36,885 nucleotides of DNA from Methylobacterium sp. GXS13. Its GTDB lineage: Bacteria; Pseudomonadota; Alphaproteobacteria; Rhizobiales; Beijerinckiaceae. The translations under genes and the position numbers were made by a program. Each line of letters begins with the position of its first letter. Within the stretch, counting starts at the first letter, position 1. The stretch lies in contig NZ_LKKO01000055.1 of assembly GCF_001455965.1 (NCBI RefSeq), positions 1 to 36,885 on the forward strand, in the 5' to 3' direction. Below are positions 25,614 to 33,939 of the stretch, piece after piece. The notes under the pieces are model-generated. The model did not search any database. It saw only the letters and a list, made by a program, of their open reading frames with translations, and was not told where the DNA came from.

Positions 25614-25628
25614 CATGGGGAGAGTCCG

Positions 25629-26357
25629 GTGACGCGTATTCTGCTAATCAATCCCAATACCAGCCAGGCCGTGACCGACCTCGTCGCCGGCCATGTCCGC
25701 CGCCAGATCGGCGACGCAGCGGAGGTCATGGCGGTGACCGGTCGCTTCGGCGCCCGCTACATCGCGAGCCGTGCGGCCGCGGCCATCGCCGCCCATGCCG
25801 CCCTCGACGCGCTGGCTGCGCATAGCGACGGGTGCGACGCGGTCTATCTCGCCTGCTTCGGCGATCCCGGCCTGCTCGCCCTGCAGGAGCTGTCGCCGGT
25901 CCCGGTGGTCGGCATGGCCCAGGCGGCCTGCCGGGAGGCTGCCACGGCGGGCCGCTTCGGCATCGTCACCGGCGGCGCGGCCTGGGGGCCGATGCTCCGC
26001 GACTTCGTCGGCACGCTCGGCCTGTCGGACCGCCTCGCCGCCATCACCACGGTCGCCCCGAGCGGCGGCGAGATCGCCGAGGATCCGGACCGCGCCCTCG
26101 GCATCCTGGCGCAGGCCTGCCGGGACTGCCACGACGCCGGGGCCGCCACGGTGATCCTTGGCGGCGCCGGCCTCGCCGGCCTCGCCCGGCGCCTCGCCCC
26201 GCAGGTCCCCTGCTCGCTGATCTGCTCGGTGGAAGCCGGCACCCGCGCGGCCCTCGCCGTCGCAACGACGCCCGAGGCTCGAACGATGCGCCCGGCCCCC
26301 ACGGAGAGCATCGGCCTCGCGCCCGCCCTCACGCGCCGGCTGGCCGCTCCCGAATGA
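25629..26357 (+). CDS. Asp/Glu/hydantoin racemase family protein, second catalytic Cys missing, 242 aa
   Basis: The protein begins MTRILLINPNTSQAVTDLV, the conserved start of the hydantoin/aspartate racemase group, with the NPNTS loop. The first active-site cysteine is Cys76 in YLACFGDPGL. The family's second cysteine, in an LGCAG-type loop, is replaced: residues 176-181 read ILGGAG (Gly179). Racemases of this two-base type need both cysteines, so either one-base chemistry (decarboxylase- or isomerase-like, as in maleate isomerase relatives) or loss of activity is possible. The start is GTG 25629 with GGGGAG at a good distance; the frame extends upstream to GTG 25572, but that crosses the lon terminator. 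Single gene, followed by tRNA-Val. Confidence 0.83.
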   Translation: MTRILLINPNTSQAVTDLVAGHVRRQIGDAAEVMAVTGRFGARYIASRAAAAIAAHAALDALAAHSDGCDAVYLACFGDPGLLALQELSPVPVVGMAQAACREAATAGRFGIVTGGAAWGPMLRDFVGTLGLSDRLAAITTVAPSGGEIAEDPDRALGILAQACRDCHDAGAATVILGGAGLAGLARRLAPQVPCSLICSVEAGTRAALAVATTPEARTMRPAPTESIGLAPALTRRLAAPE

Positions 26358-26403
26358 AGCCCTCTTGCTTCACACCGACCCGATGCCGTAACGGTCGGCC
26401 GCC

Positions 26404-26479
26404 GGGCGGTTAGCTCAGTTGGTAGAGCGTCTCCTTTACACGGAGAGGGTCGGGGGTTCGAGTCCCTCACCGCCCACCA
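26404..26479 (+). tRNA. tRNA-Val (anticodon TAC)
   Basis: The acceptor GGGCGGT pairs with ACCGCCC (26469-26475), followed by A and an encoded CCA. The D-arm AGCTCAGTTGGTAGAGC, the anticodon arm TCTCC-TTTACAC-GGAGA (TAC), and the T-arm GGGGGTTCGAGTCCCT are all standard. In total 76 bases including CCA. Confidence 0.98.
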
Positions 26480-26799
26480 GAGCGCGCCGACCTGTTCGCT
26501 TTTTGCCAGGGGAGCGGGGGAAGCGGCCCCTTTCTCGATGGCGATACGCTGACGGGACTTTGACCCGGGAAGGCCGCTCGGACCGCCCAGTATGCGAAAC
26601 GTCCATCAGCTGCCGAAACCCGGATTCTCCTTGCTTGCGCGCGGGCCATGCGAGCGGTTTCGCGCTTTCATGCATGCGCGATGAGGGCTGCGCTGGTCAT
26701 GCGTCCCCCGCCGCGATCCCGCGGACGGTCGAACGGAGCTGGGATTGATCCGCGCCCTGTTCGGCGGGGTTTTCCGGTGTTCGCCCGTCGCAGGCGTCC
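26480..26799. other. Gap between tRNA-Val and chemoreceptor gene
   Basis: A 320-base stretch that should hold the 3' ends of the tRNA transcript and of the minus-strand chemoreceptor mRNA. A short T run (about 26500) lies ~20 bases after the tRNA and may end it, though I see no strong stem. The small open frames on both strands lack domains and ribosome binding sites. Confidence 0.5.
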
Positions 26800-28887
26800 T
26801 CACGCCGAGCGGACCTGATCGAGGAAGACGGTCACTTGGTGTGTGAGCTGGTTCGCCTCGACGGCCAGCCGAGAGGACGATTCCAGGACCTCGTGCGCCG
26901 CGGCACCCGAGGTCTTGAGCGATTGCGCCACAGCCGAGATGTTGACCGTGACGTCGCTCGTCCCGCCCGAGGCTTCCGCGATGTTGCGCACGATATCGCC
27001 CGTCGCGGCGCCCTGCTGACTGACCGCCCTGTTGATGTCCGACGTCATGTCGTTCATCGCCTGGATCGTGCCGGCGATCGACTGGATGGCGTCGACGGCC
27101 TTCGTCGTCGACGTCTGGATGCCGCTGATCTGCGCCGCGATATCGGCGGTCGCCTTGGCGGTCTGAGTCGCCAGGTCTTTGACTTCCGCTGCGACGACGG
27201 CAAAGCCCCGGCCAGCCTCGCCGGCACGCGCCGCCTCGATGGTCGCATTGAGCGCTAGGAGATTGGTCTGTCCGGCGATGCTGGAGATGAGCCCGATCAC
27301 CTCGTTGATCTGGCCCGCGCTCTGCGACAGGTCCTGGACAATCACGGCGGTGGCATTCGCCTCTTCGACCGCTGCCCGCGACATGGCCTGTGAATCCCGC
27401 ACCTGACGGCCGATCTCTTCCACCGACAAACCGAGTTCCTCGGCCGCGCTCGCGACGACGGTGACGTTCACTGCGGCCTGCTCGGCGGCTGCCGCGACGG
27501 CCGTCGAGCGAGCGGTCGAGTCGGCCACGGCAGAATTCATCTGACTTGCGCCGGACTCGAGCGCGCGGGCGGATTGAGCGACGATCTCGACGATACGGCC
27601 GACATTGGTCTCGAAACCGCGGCTGAGATCCGCGAGCACGTCCTTCCGTCGCAGGTCCGCCTCGGCGCGACTGCGTTCGTTCTCGACCTCGAGTTCACGA
27701 TTGCGCTTCAAGCTGGTTTTGAAGACTTCGACCGCAGCGGCCATGCCGCCGATCTCATCGGCCCGGCCGACGCCCGGTATCGTCTCATCAACGTCACCGG
27801 CGGCAATCCGCGACATGCTGTCGGTCATCTGGCGGATCGGCCGCGACACCCGGCAATAGACCAGGATCGAGATCCCGATGCTGATGGACAGAGAGCCGAC
27901 AATGATGGTGATCGCCAAGTAAAGGCGCTGTCGGGCGTCGGACAGTTTCGCGCCGATCGAAGCGTCGGCCTCGGCAAAGGCAGCATCGCGCAGCGCGATG
28001 ACCTTTATCCAGGTCGGCACCGTCTTCTGGCGATAGTCCTCACCGGCAAGGGGGTATTGCCCGGTGACAGCTCCATCGAGCACCTTCTGATTCAGGTCGC
28101 CGAACTGCTCGATGTAGATCGATTTGACGGCCAAGACCGCGTCCTTGAGATTCTTCGGCGTCGTCTCCTGCTCGATCAGCGGCGAAAGTCTGTTCCAGGC
28201 CTCGAGGACCTGACCCCGCAGTTTGACGATCTGTTGTCGGTCGACGTCGGAAGCCGGCTTGCCGCTGGCGATGAAGTTCAACAGCATGCCGGCTTCACGG
28301 CCGCCCGCATCGCGCAGATCCAGGACAAGGGTGGCGAAATCGGCGTATCGGAAAGCGTTTCCGTCCACCGTCGCGAGCTGCCGCGTTTGGTCGAGCATCG
28401 CCGCCAGCACGACCTTGTTGATCTCGGCGCTTTGTTCGCCGGCCAGTTTGATGGCGTCGCCCCGTGCGCCGGGTTGAGCATTGCGAATACTTTCATCCCC
28501 GGCGGCGCGCGCCGCGCTCCACATGCGCGTGATGCGGTCCGTCGTCTCGACCAGGGGCTGCGCGGCCGAATCGACGGCCGCCAAAGCACCAGCGGAAGCG
28601 CGTGCAGCCGTCATCGCCGTATCCGTAGCCTGACGCATGGTTACATGGGCATTGTTCTGCGGCGCCCCGCCTCGCGGCTCCGTGCTGATCAGCAAGGTGA
28701 ACATGCCGCGCTCGGGATTCAGCGTCGCCGGAACGTTCGACAGTGCCTTCAAGATGTCGAGCCGCGCCGAAGTCAATTTCACGGCAGATATTGCGGTAAA
28801 TTGATCGACTGCGATGATGGAGCCCAGGCCGCAAGCAAGCAAAGCCAGCATCAGTATACAGATAGAGAGCAAACGATTCAGAGACAT
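26800..28887 (-). CDS. Methyl-accepting chemotaxis protein, 695 aa
   Basis: An inner-membrane chemoreceptor. TM1 is at residues ~3-25 and TM2 (AITIIVGSLSISIGISILVY) at ~330-350. Between them is a periplasmic helical-bundle sensor of ~300 residues with no cofactor motif that I recognise. A HAMP domain (CRVSRPIRQMTDSMSRIAAG onward) and a cytoplasmic signalling hairpin follow, with the conserved tip AGQTNLLALNATIEAARAGE and FAVVAAEVKDLA. I chose ATG 28887 (MSLNRLL) because GGAGGG is 4 bases upstream; the longer ATG at 28917 lies on top of that site. No C-terminal CheR pentapeptide is present. Stands alone, without che genes nearby; ligand unknown. Confidence 0.92.
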   Translation of the reverse strand: MSLNRLLSICILMLALLACGLGSIIAVDQFTAISAVKLTSARLDILKALSNVPATLNPERGMFTLLISTEPRGGAPQNNAHVTMRQATDTAMTAARASAGALAAVDSAAQPLVETTDRITRMWSAARAAGDESIRNAQPGARGDAIKLAGEQSAEINKVVLAAMLDQTRQLATVDGNAFRYADFATLVLDLRDAGGREAGMLLNFIASGKPASDVDRQQIVKLRGQVLEAWNRLSPLIEQETTPKNLKDAVLAVKSIYIEQFGDLNQKVLDGAVTGQYPLAGEDYRQKTVPTWIKVIALRDAAFAEADASIGAKLSDARQRLYLAITIIVGSLSISIGISILVYCRVSRPIRQMTDSMSRIAAGDVDETIPGVGRADEIGGMAAAVEVFKTSLKRNRELEVENERSRAEADLRRKDVLADLSRGFETNVGRIVEIVAQSARALESGASQMNSAVADSTARSTAVAAAAEQAAVNVTVVASAAEELGLSVEEIGRQVRDSQAMSRAAVEEANATAVIVQDLSQSAGQINEVIGLISSIAGQTNLLALNATIEAARAGEAGRGFAVVAAEVKDLATQTAKATADIAAQISGIQTSTTKAVDAIQSIAGTIQAMNDMTSDINRAVSQQGAATGDIVRNIAEASGGTSDVTVNISAVAQSLKTSGAAAHEVLESSSRLAVEANQLTHQVTVFLDQVRSA

Positions 28888-29360
28888 AAGCCCTCCACCC
28901 GGCTTCCTTTTTCGCAACGCCTAAGATGATATTCTGCTACGGTATAACAAGTCGTTAATGTTTGCTTGAATCAAGTACCTGTCCCGCCATCAATCTCATT
29001 GGCCGCATAATTAAATATATGAAACCGACATGCCGCTTGTCGATTTTTATCAGGATTAATTCATGCGAATAAAATACAGCATGATATCGTCTCTTTGTAG
29101 TTCCGCTGCTCGATACGGTTGTATCTCGATGACGGCGCGCTCTGCGCTGGCGCATCGGCCAAAAACCCTGCCCATGACCGCATTCATCGATCTCGAGCGC
29201 CGCGAAGCTGCTCAAGACGTTCTCGTTGGCTCGACAATCGGGAACGGCCTTGAGGCGTGGCAAGTGTCTGCACGTGCCGGATCGCAACCGGTCTCGGTCG
29301 CCGACACGCGCAGACAGGGAAGTTACGCAAAGCGTGCCTGCACCTCGGGCATCAGCCCGT
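28888..29360. other. AT-richer gap upstream of the chemoreceptor gene
   Basis: A 473-base stretch between the chemoreceptor start and the end of the cupin gene. Bases ~28920-29100 are visibly AT-rich, as expected for a promoter of the minus-strand chemoreceptor. A 111-codon plus-strand frame and a 159-codon minus-strand frame cross it, but neither resembles a known protein and I do not call them. Confidence 0.45.
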
Positions 29361-29879
29361 TCAGACTTCGCGCCAGCCAGGCTTCGTCGTGTCGGTAAGA
29401 TGGTAGGTGATCGGCCCAAGGCCGCTGATCGCAATGATCGCCGGTTCCTTGATGCCCGACTTCACGCCGTCGTAATGCGGTGTCTTCGCGACGCGATGGA
29501 CATAAGAGCCGGCCGGAACCGGCACCGTCGCCTCCGCGGAGAAATCCGATCCGCTCGCCACATACCACGTGCCGGACAGAACCACGCAGAGGCGGTCGGT
29601 TTCGTACCAGTGGGGGGCGCTCATGTAGCCCGGATGCCAGCGGATCAGCACGAAATACTGTCCCGGGTCGCTGATTTTACCGAACATCGGCGCCTGCTCA
29701 GCCATTCCAGGCGGGAAGTTGTAGAGGGGCTGCCACGGAATCTGATCCGGCAGCTTGACGATCGTCTGCGTGGGATCGACGCCTGCGGCCCGGGCAGAGC
29801 CTCCTCCGAGCGTCGCTGCGGCGGCGGCCAGTAACGGGGCAAGGAGCAAATCGCGCCGATTGGCTGCGAAGTCGACCAT
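29361..29879 (-). CDS. Exported cupin-domain protein, 172 aa
   Basis: An N-terminal Tat/Sec-like signal (NRRDLLLAPLLAAAAATLGG, then ARAAG as probable cleavage region, residues ~7-35) precedes a single cupin barrel. The barrel carries PHWYETDRLCVVLSGTWYV, which resembles the first cupin motif with His, Glu and the glycine turn, and a second block, VPAGSYVHRVAKTPHYDG. It should be a periplasmic small-molecule-binding or dioxygenase-like cupin; the substrate is unknown. ATG 29879 has GGAG 8 bases upstream; ATG 29903 would place 8 extra residues before the signal. Confidence 0.8.
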   Translation of the reverse strand: MVDFAANRRDLLLAPLLAAAAATLGGGSARAAGVDPTQTIVKLPDQIPWQPLYNFPPGMAEQAPMFGKISDPGQYFVLIRWHPGYMSAPHWYETDRLCVVLSGTWYVASGSDFSAEATVPVPAGSYVHRVAKTPHYDGVKSGIKEPAIIAISGLGPITYHLTDTTKPGWREV

Positions 29880-30744
29880 TGTATGTCTCCAAATGAACCG
29901 CACAGATCGCGGGTTGGTCGAGCCTCACCCATGAGGAGAATCGAGCCAGCGCAATCGTATAGCACGGCCATGACAATACGTTTTATGGCTCAACAACACC
30001 GTTCGATAAAAATAACTTATAGCCATCGTAGACTAGCGACTCGACGATTTTCATATTGTTGATGTTATTATTATGGTCTGAAAAACGATCTTCACATTTT
30101 GTATTAACTTCGGAGCAATTTATTTGTATTGATGAGATCATCGGCCTTTGATCAGATGCTTAAATTTCTCTGTCAGTTTTTCACGCCATAAGTCTATTTT
30201 ATCAACACATCGATTGCATATACCGCATAGATTGGCTGCATATGGTCCGCGTAAGGAATTCAGCCCGGGTGAGATGGTATCGGCCTGAATCGTAAGGCTT
30301 GTCGACACATCGCGATTGGCGGGGACGCGCTTTGCCAAGGAGCAGGTCTCGCGCCGTGCCGTCTCTGCGGCGTTGTCAGCGATGGCGATCGTGCTGAGCG
30401 GTAAGGCAGCGACGGCACACCTGTAAGCGTATTGGGCTCTCTGATTGGAGGAGCGCCTTCGGTTCGAGGTCGCTGCGCGATGCATTGAGGGCGGTCGCCA
30501 GGGAATACCGGACCTTGGACGTGCCGAGACGCCCCGAATCCGGTACGGCTCCGGCTCTCGGAAGGCCGGCTGGACAGGATCAAGATAGTCGTCCGGGGCG
30601 ATATCGACGCTGCGCAGAGTGCTGCGCCGGCGACGACTCGCTGGCGCGCGCCAAGCTCCTCCCCGCGGCCCGGCATTCCATTGGTCGATCCACGCCGCCG
30701 CCACACTACATACCCGATCATAAGGGTGTGGCCGGAGATGTCGT
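29880..30744. other. Long AT-rich gap before the polysaccharide genes, possible gene remnant
   Basis: An 865-base region with no gene I can firmly support. Bases ~29990-30250 are strikingly AT-rich. A minus-strand frame ending at 30138 has a protein-like C-terminal part (GPYAANLCGICNRCVDKIDL, then a Lys-rich end), with CxxCxxC spacing, but its upstream part is Arg/Pro-rich shadow. It may be the tail of a decayed or transferred gene. The promoter of the acyltransferase gene at 30745 must also lie here. Confidence 0.4.
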
Positions 30745-31632
30745 GTGCCTGTGCGTCTGCTCAACAACGGCAATAACAGGATCCAGATCGCGCAGGATTT
30801 CTTGGACAATTCCGATGGGACGATCACCATCAACGGTGACGGCAGTCATGTCCTGATCGGGGATGGCGCCAACGCGTTCGAGCGGATGTCGCTCACCTGC
30901 GGGCCGAGCTCCACCGTCCATATCGGGCACGGCGTCCGCCTCGCCTCCGTGCAGATCTATGTCTGCCCCCATTCGAAGCTTTTGATCGGGCATCACAGCG
31001 CCTTCGCCAACGAGGGCCAGATCTTCGTCCACGAGACGAAGCCGATCACCATCGGGCACAATTGCCTGATCTCGGAGGGCGTCAATTTCTGGGTGAGCGA
31101 CGCCCATTCGATCATCGATCTCGAATCCGGCCGGCGGATCAACCCGTCGCGACCGATCCATGTCGGCCATCGGGTCTGGCTCGGGCGCAATGTCAGCGTG
31201 TTCAAAGGCGCGCATATCGGCGACGGGGCAATCATCGGGGCCCAGTCGCTCGTCAGCGGCGTCATCCCGGGCAACACCCTGGCCTACGGATCGCCTGCCC
31301 GCGTCGTGCGCGAAAACGTCAGCTGGGACATCAATCTGATGCCCGACGATGGGGCCGATCCGGGCCCGTCGCCGGAGAAGATGGGGCCGACCGATGGCTT
31401 GTCCCGACCGGCGGATGCCCGGCTCGCCCTGGCCGAAGCGCAGTACCGGACGGAGGCGGTCCAGACCGTGCTGGCGGCGGTCCTCGCCAGCCAGAGCTGG
31501 CGCGGCCTGAACCGCAAGAAATTCCGGCGGCTGATCGCCGAGGCGAGCAGCGCCGTTCCCGACGCGGGGCCGGCCGCCGTGCAACACGCGGTCCTGCTCG
31601 CCGAGGCCCGCAAGGTCCTGTGGCTTGGGTGA
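30745..31632 (+). CDS. Left-handed beta-helix (hexapeptide-repeat) acyltransferase, 295 aa
   Basis: Repeating six-residue turns are visible over residues ~25-190 (for example VLIGDGANA, VHIGHGVRL, LLIGHHSAF, ITIGHNCLI, VHVGHRVWLGRNVSVFKGAHIGDGAIIGAQSLV), with AYGSPARVV closing the helix. This matches the WbbJ/CysE-like O-acetyltransferases that decorate surface sugars with acetyl-CoA. His115 in the SDAHSI segment is a likely catalytic residue. The last ~90 residues form an unrelated Ala/Arg-rich helical tail. Start GTG 30745, 8 bases after GGAG. Overlaps the next small gene by 8 bases, so they are probably coupled. Role in polysaccharide decoration is inferred from the nearby cluster. Confidence 0.85.
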   Translation: MPVRLLNNGNNRIQIAQDFLDNSDGTITINGDGSHVLIGDGANAFERMSLTCGPSSTVHIGHGVRLASVQIYVCPHSKLLIGHHSAFANEGQIFVHETKPITIGHNCLISEGVNFWVSDAHSIIDLESGRRINPSRPIHVGHRVWLGRNVSVFKGAHIGDGAIIGAQSLVSGVIPGNTLAYGSPARVVRENVSWDINLMPDDGADPGPSPEKMGPTDGLSRPADARLALAEAQYRTEAVQTVLAAVLASQSWRGLNRKKFRRLIAEASSAVPDAGPAAVQHAVLLAEARKVLWLG

Positions 31633-31885
31633 GCGTCCCTCCGCCCCCTCGGTCCATTATGTCGGCTTCCGGGACGACCGGTACTGGAACGCCTACCGGA
31701 TCTTCGGCGGCCCGCGGGTGATCCACCGGCGCTGGGATTTCTACGCCACGCGCGATGTCGGGCCGGGCGATGTCGTGATCTTCGCCCAGGGCGACGAGAC
31801 ACAGCCGCTCGCCGACCGCAACGCCACCGACATCGACGAGCGCTGGCTGCTTGGCCCCCGCCCGGATCCGCTCGAGGACGTCTAA
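31625..31885 (+). CDS. Small hypothetical protein, 86 aa
   Basis: The frame begins at TTG 31625, inside the last codons of the acyltransferase gene, and ends in TAA 31885, overlapping the convergent hydrolase gene by four bases. I do not recognise the family. The sequence (VHYVGFRDDRYWNAYRIFGG, then GPGDVVIFAQGDETQPL) is Trp/Tyr/Asp-rich, cytosolic, and of coherent composition, with a small beta-strand fold likely. Its overlap with the acyltransferase suggests the two are made together. The TTG start has only a weak AAGG upstream, so the exact start is unsure. Confidence 0.6.
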   Translation: MGERPSAPSVHYVGFRDDRYWNAYRIFGGPRVIHRRWDFYATRDVGPGDVVIFAQGDETQPLADRNATDIDERWLLGPRPDPLEDV

Positions 31886-32787
31886 CGCCCGATCGACCGG
31901 GCCGCCCGCACGACCGCGTCGGGATGGGTATGCGGGAACATGTGCCCGGCCCCGGGCAGCATCTCCAGTGTCGCCGTGGGGATCATTTGGCCAGCAGCAG
32001 CCCCGTGAAGGTAGGAGTTCACGACGATGTCGGCGCCGCCGCACAGGATGCGCGTGGGAACCCGGAGGCTGGAATAGCGCATCGCGCTGCGGGTGAGCGC
32101 CGGCCAGAGCCAGCCGGCATCCTCGCCCTCGGCGGTTAACTGCGCGGCGCGCCCGGCGAGGGCGAACGGAAAGTCCTGACGAAAGCGCTGCGGCATCGCC
32201 TGGGGCAGGAACATCGCGTTCCAGAGCAGCGGGAGAAGCGAGGGATCGCTCGACGCGTGCAGGATTCGGGTCAGCAGCTCGCCACCCAGCGGCAGCGCCC
32301 GCGGTCCGAACAGCAGATGCTCCAGGCGCAGTTCCGGGAAGCACACCGGCGCCAGGGAAACGACCCCGGCGATCTCATCCGGGTAGAGCATTCCGTAGGC
32401 CAGGGCGACTGCCCCACCGAACGAGTGGCCGAGGATCACCGGACGCTCCAGACCGAGCTGCCGGACCGCGTCCCGGATGCACGCGGCCTGGTCCCAGATG
32501 TCGGCGGCGCGCCCCCGCGGCCGCAGGCTGAACCCGTGGCCGGGGCGGTCGACGGCAACCACCCGGAAATGCTCGGCCAAGGCCGGCACCGGCCCGAGCC
32601 ATTGGTCCTCCAGGCACATCATCATGCCGTGGATCGCAACGAGATCGGGCCCCGAGCCCATCTCGGCATACGCGATGGTCCGATCGTCCGGCAGGTGGAC
32701 GAGCCGGCGCGGAACGATGCGGGGATCGGCCTGCTCACCTGGGGTCGGCTGAGCCGGCCCCGGGAGCGAACGCGCAGAGCGGGTCAA
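31882..32787 (-). CDS. Alpha/beta hydrolase, 301 aa
   Basis: An alpha/beta-hydrolase-fold enzyme. The oxyanion-hole region is LVAIHGMMM (residues ~49-57), the nucleophile Ser122 sits in GHSFGG, Asp and His complete the triad near LCGGADIVV and GAGHMFPHTHP. No signal peptide. The substrate is open: lipase, esterase or haloalkane-type activities all fit. The start is uncertain: TTG 32787 immediately follows the stop of the upstream SDR (TAATTG), which suggests coupling; no ATG is available before the conserved domain. Same strand as the SDR gene, as one transcript. Confidence 0.83.
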   Translation of the reverse strand: MTRSARSLPGPAQPTPGEQADPRIVPRRLVHLPDDRTIAYAEMGSGPDLVAIHGMMMCLEDQWLGPVPALAEHFRVVAVDRPGHGFSLRPRGRAADIWDQAACIRDAVRQLGLERPVILGHSFGGAVALAYGMLYPDEIAGVVSLAPVCFPELRLEHLLFGPRALPLGGELLTRILHASSDPSLLPLLWNAMFLPQAMPQRFRQDFPFALAGRAAQLTAEGEDAGWLWPALTRSAMRYSSLRVPTRILCGGADIVVNSYLHGAAAGQMIPTATLEMLPGAGHMFPHTHPDAVVRAARSIGR

Positions 32788-33804
32788 TTACAGGCGCTTC
32801 CGGCGCCTGGGGCTGGTGCCGAGCAGGGCCAGGGCCGCCACCGTGCCGACACCGAGCAACCCGGCTGCCGTGGCGAGCGGGTGCAGGCTCGCCCGGGTAT
32901 AGGCGCTGGTGCGCATCACGTAGACGGGCGGGTCGCCGCGGGTGATACCGGCCGGGACCGGCGCATGCAGGGCTCCGGTCGGATCGCGGGGCGGAATTCC
33001 GCGCTTCTGCATCGCGATGATCGCTGGGCCCATGTAATCGTAGGCGCCCGGGGCGAATTCCTTGCCGGCGACAAAGGCCTTGCCGGCGCCGCCGACGAAG
33101 ATGTCGCGCTGCGGATGCACGGCCGCGTGCAGGATCGCGTTGGCGACTTCCTCGGGCGGGTAGATCGGCGGCGGCAGGGTCGGCTCGCGATCCATGTAGT
33201 TGCGCGCACGCTGCGGCAGGGGCGTGTCGATCGAGGCCGGCTTGACCAGCGTCACCGAGATCGGTGCGTCCTCGACCATCAATTCCATGCGCAGGGCGTC
33301 GGTGAAGCCCTTCACGGCATGTTTCGAGGCCGCGTACATACCCTGGAACGGGAAGGCGAGGTCGGAGGCGATGCTGCCGACATTGATCAGCGCCCCACCC
33401 TGCGCGTGCAGGTGCTCCACGGCCACCAGCGACCCGTAGATCGTGCCCCAGAGATTGGTCTGGATCAGGCGCTGATGGTCCGCGTCGCTGATCTCGCGCA
33501 GGCGGCCGTAGATCGACGCGCCCGCGACGTTCACCCAGGTGTCGAAGCCGCCGAACGTCGCGATCGCCCGGTCGGCGATGGCCTGGACGTCGGCGCGGTT
33601 GCCGACATCGGCGACGACGTGAAGCGCCTTGCCGCCGACGCCCTCGATCTCGGCCTGGATCCTGGCCAGGGCATCGCCGCTGCGCGCCGCCAGCATGACC
33701 CGGGCGCCGCGCTCCGCCGCCATCCGGGCGGTCGCGAGGCCGATCCCGGACGACGCGCCGGTGATCACCACAACCTGCTCGCTGAGCGGCTTATGCTTCA
33801 TCAT
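32788..33804 (-). CDS. SDR-family oxidoreductase with C-terminal membrane anchor, 338 aa
   Basis: A classical SDR. TGASSGIG is at residues 15-22, NVAGAS at ~92-97, Ser144 and Tyr157-x3-Lys161 (YAASK) form the catalytic set. The C-terminal ~65 residues are unlike a plain SDR: after VYVMRTSAYTRASLHPLA comes a hydrophobic segment (about 312-331, AAGLLGVGTVAALALLG) and a basic tail (SPRRRKRL). The protein is therefore probably tail-anchored in the inner membrane. The substrate is unknown, and a lipid-related one is inferred from the anchor and the adjacent hydrolase. GGGGAAG precedes the start; ATG 33804 or 33801 are both possible. Confidence 0.87.
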   Translation of the reverse strand: MMKHKPLSEQVVVITGASSGIGLATARMAAERGARVMLAARSGDALARIQAEIEGVGGKALHVVADVGNRADVQAIADRAIATFGGFDTWVNVAGASIYGRLREISDADHQRLIQTNLWGTIYGSLVAVEHLHAQGGALINVGSIASDLAFPFQGMYAASKHAVKGFTDALRMELMVEDAPISVTLVKPASIDTPLPQRARNYMDREPTLPPPIYPPEEVANAILHAAVHPQRDIFVGGAGKAFVAGKEFAPGAYDYMGPAIIAMQKRGIPPRDPTGALHAPVPAGITRGDPPVYVMRTSAYTRASLHPLATAAGLLGVGTVAALALLGTSPRRRKRL

Positions 33805-33872
33805 TCTTCCCCATCGGGCGATCCCCGCGCCTGGCCCTGTGGGACCGGCGCGTTCACGCTCTCAAGGGTAGT

Positions 33873-33909
33873 CGCCCGGCAGGCCGCATGGTTCCGGCGT
33901 GGCCGGGCG
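33873..33909 (-). terminator. Hairpin downstream of manC
   Basis: CGCCCGGC (33873-33880) pairs perfectly with GCCGGGCG (33902-33909), with an inner GCCG/CGGC stem at 33883-33886 and 33895-33898. It begins 31 bases after the manC stop on the minus strand and separates manC from the SDR gene. No T run. Confidence 0.5.
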
Positions 33910-33939
33910 TGATCGCGTCGCAGGCGGCTTCGGGACGGC

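Noticed and set aside
29063..29398. 111-codon plus-strand frame
   Set aside because: Overlaps the cupin gene and has no ribosome binding site or homology that I recognise.
28955..29434. 159-codon minus-strand frame upstream of the chemoreceptor gene
   Set aside because: Overlaps the cupin gene end, no domain, composition changes abruptly in the middle.
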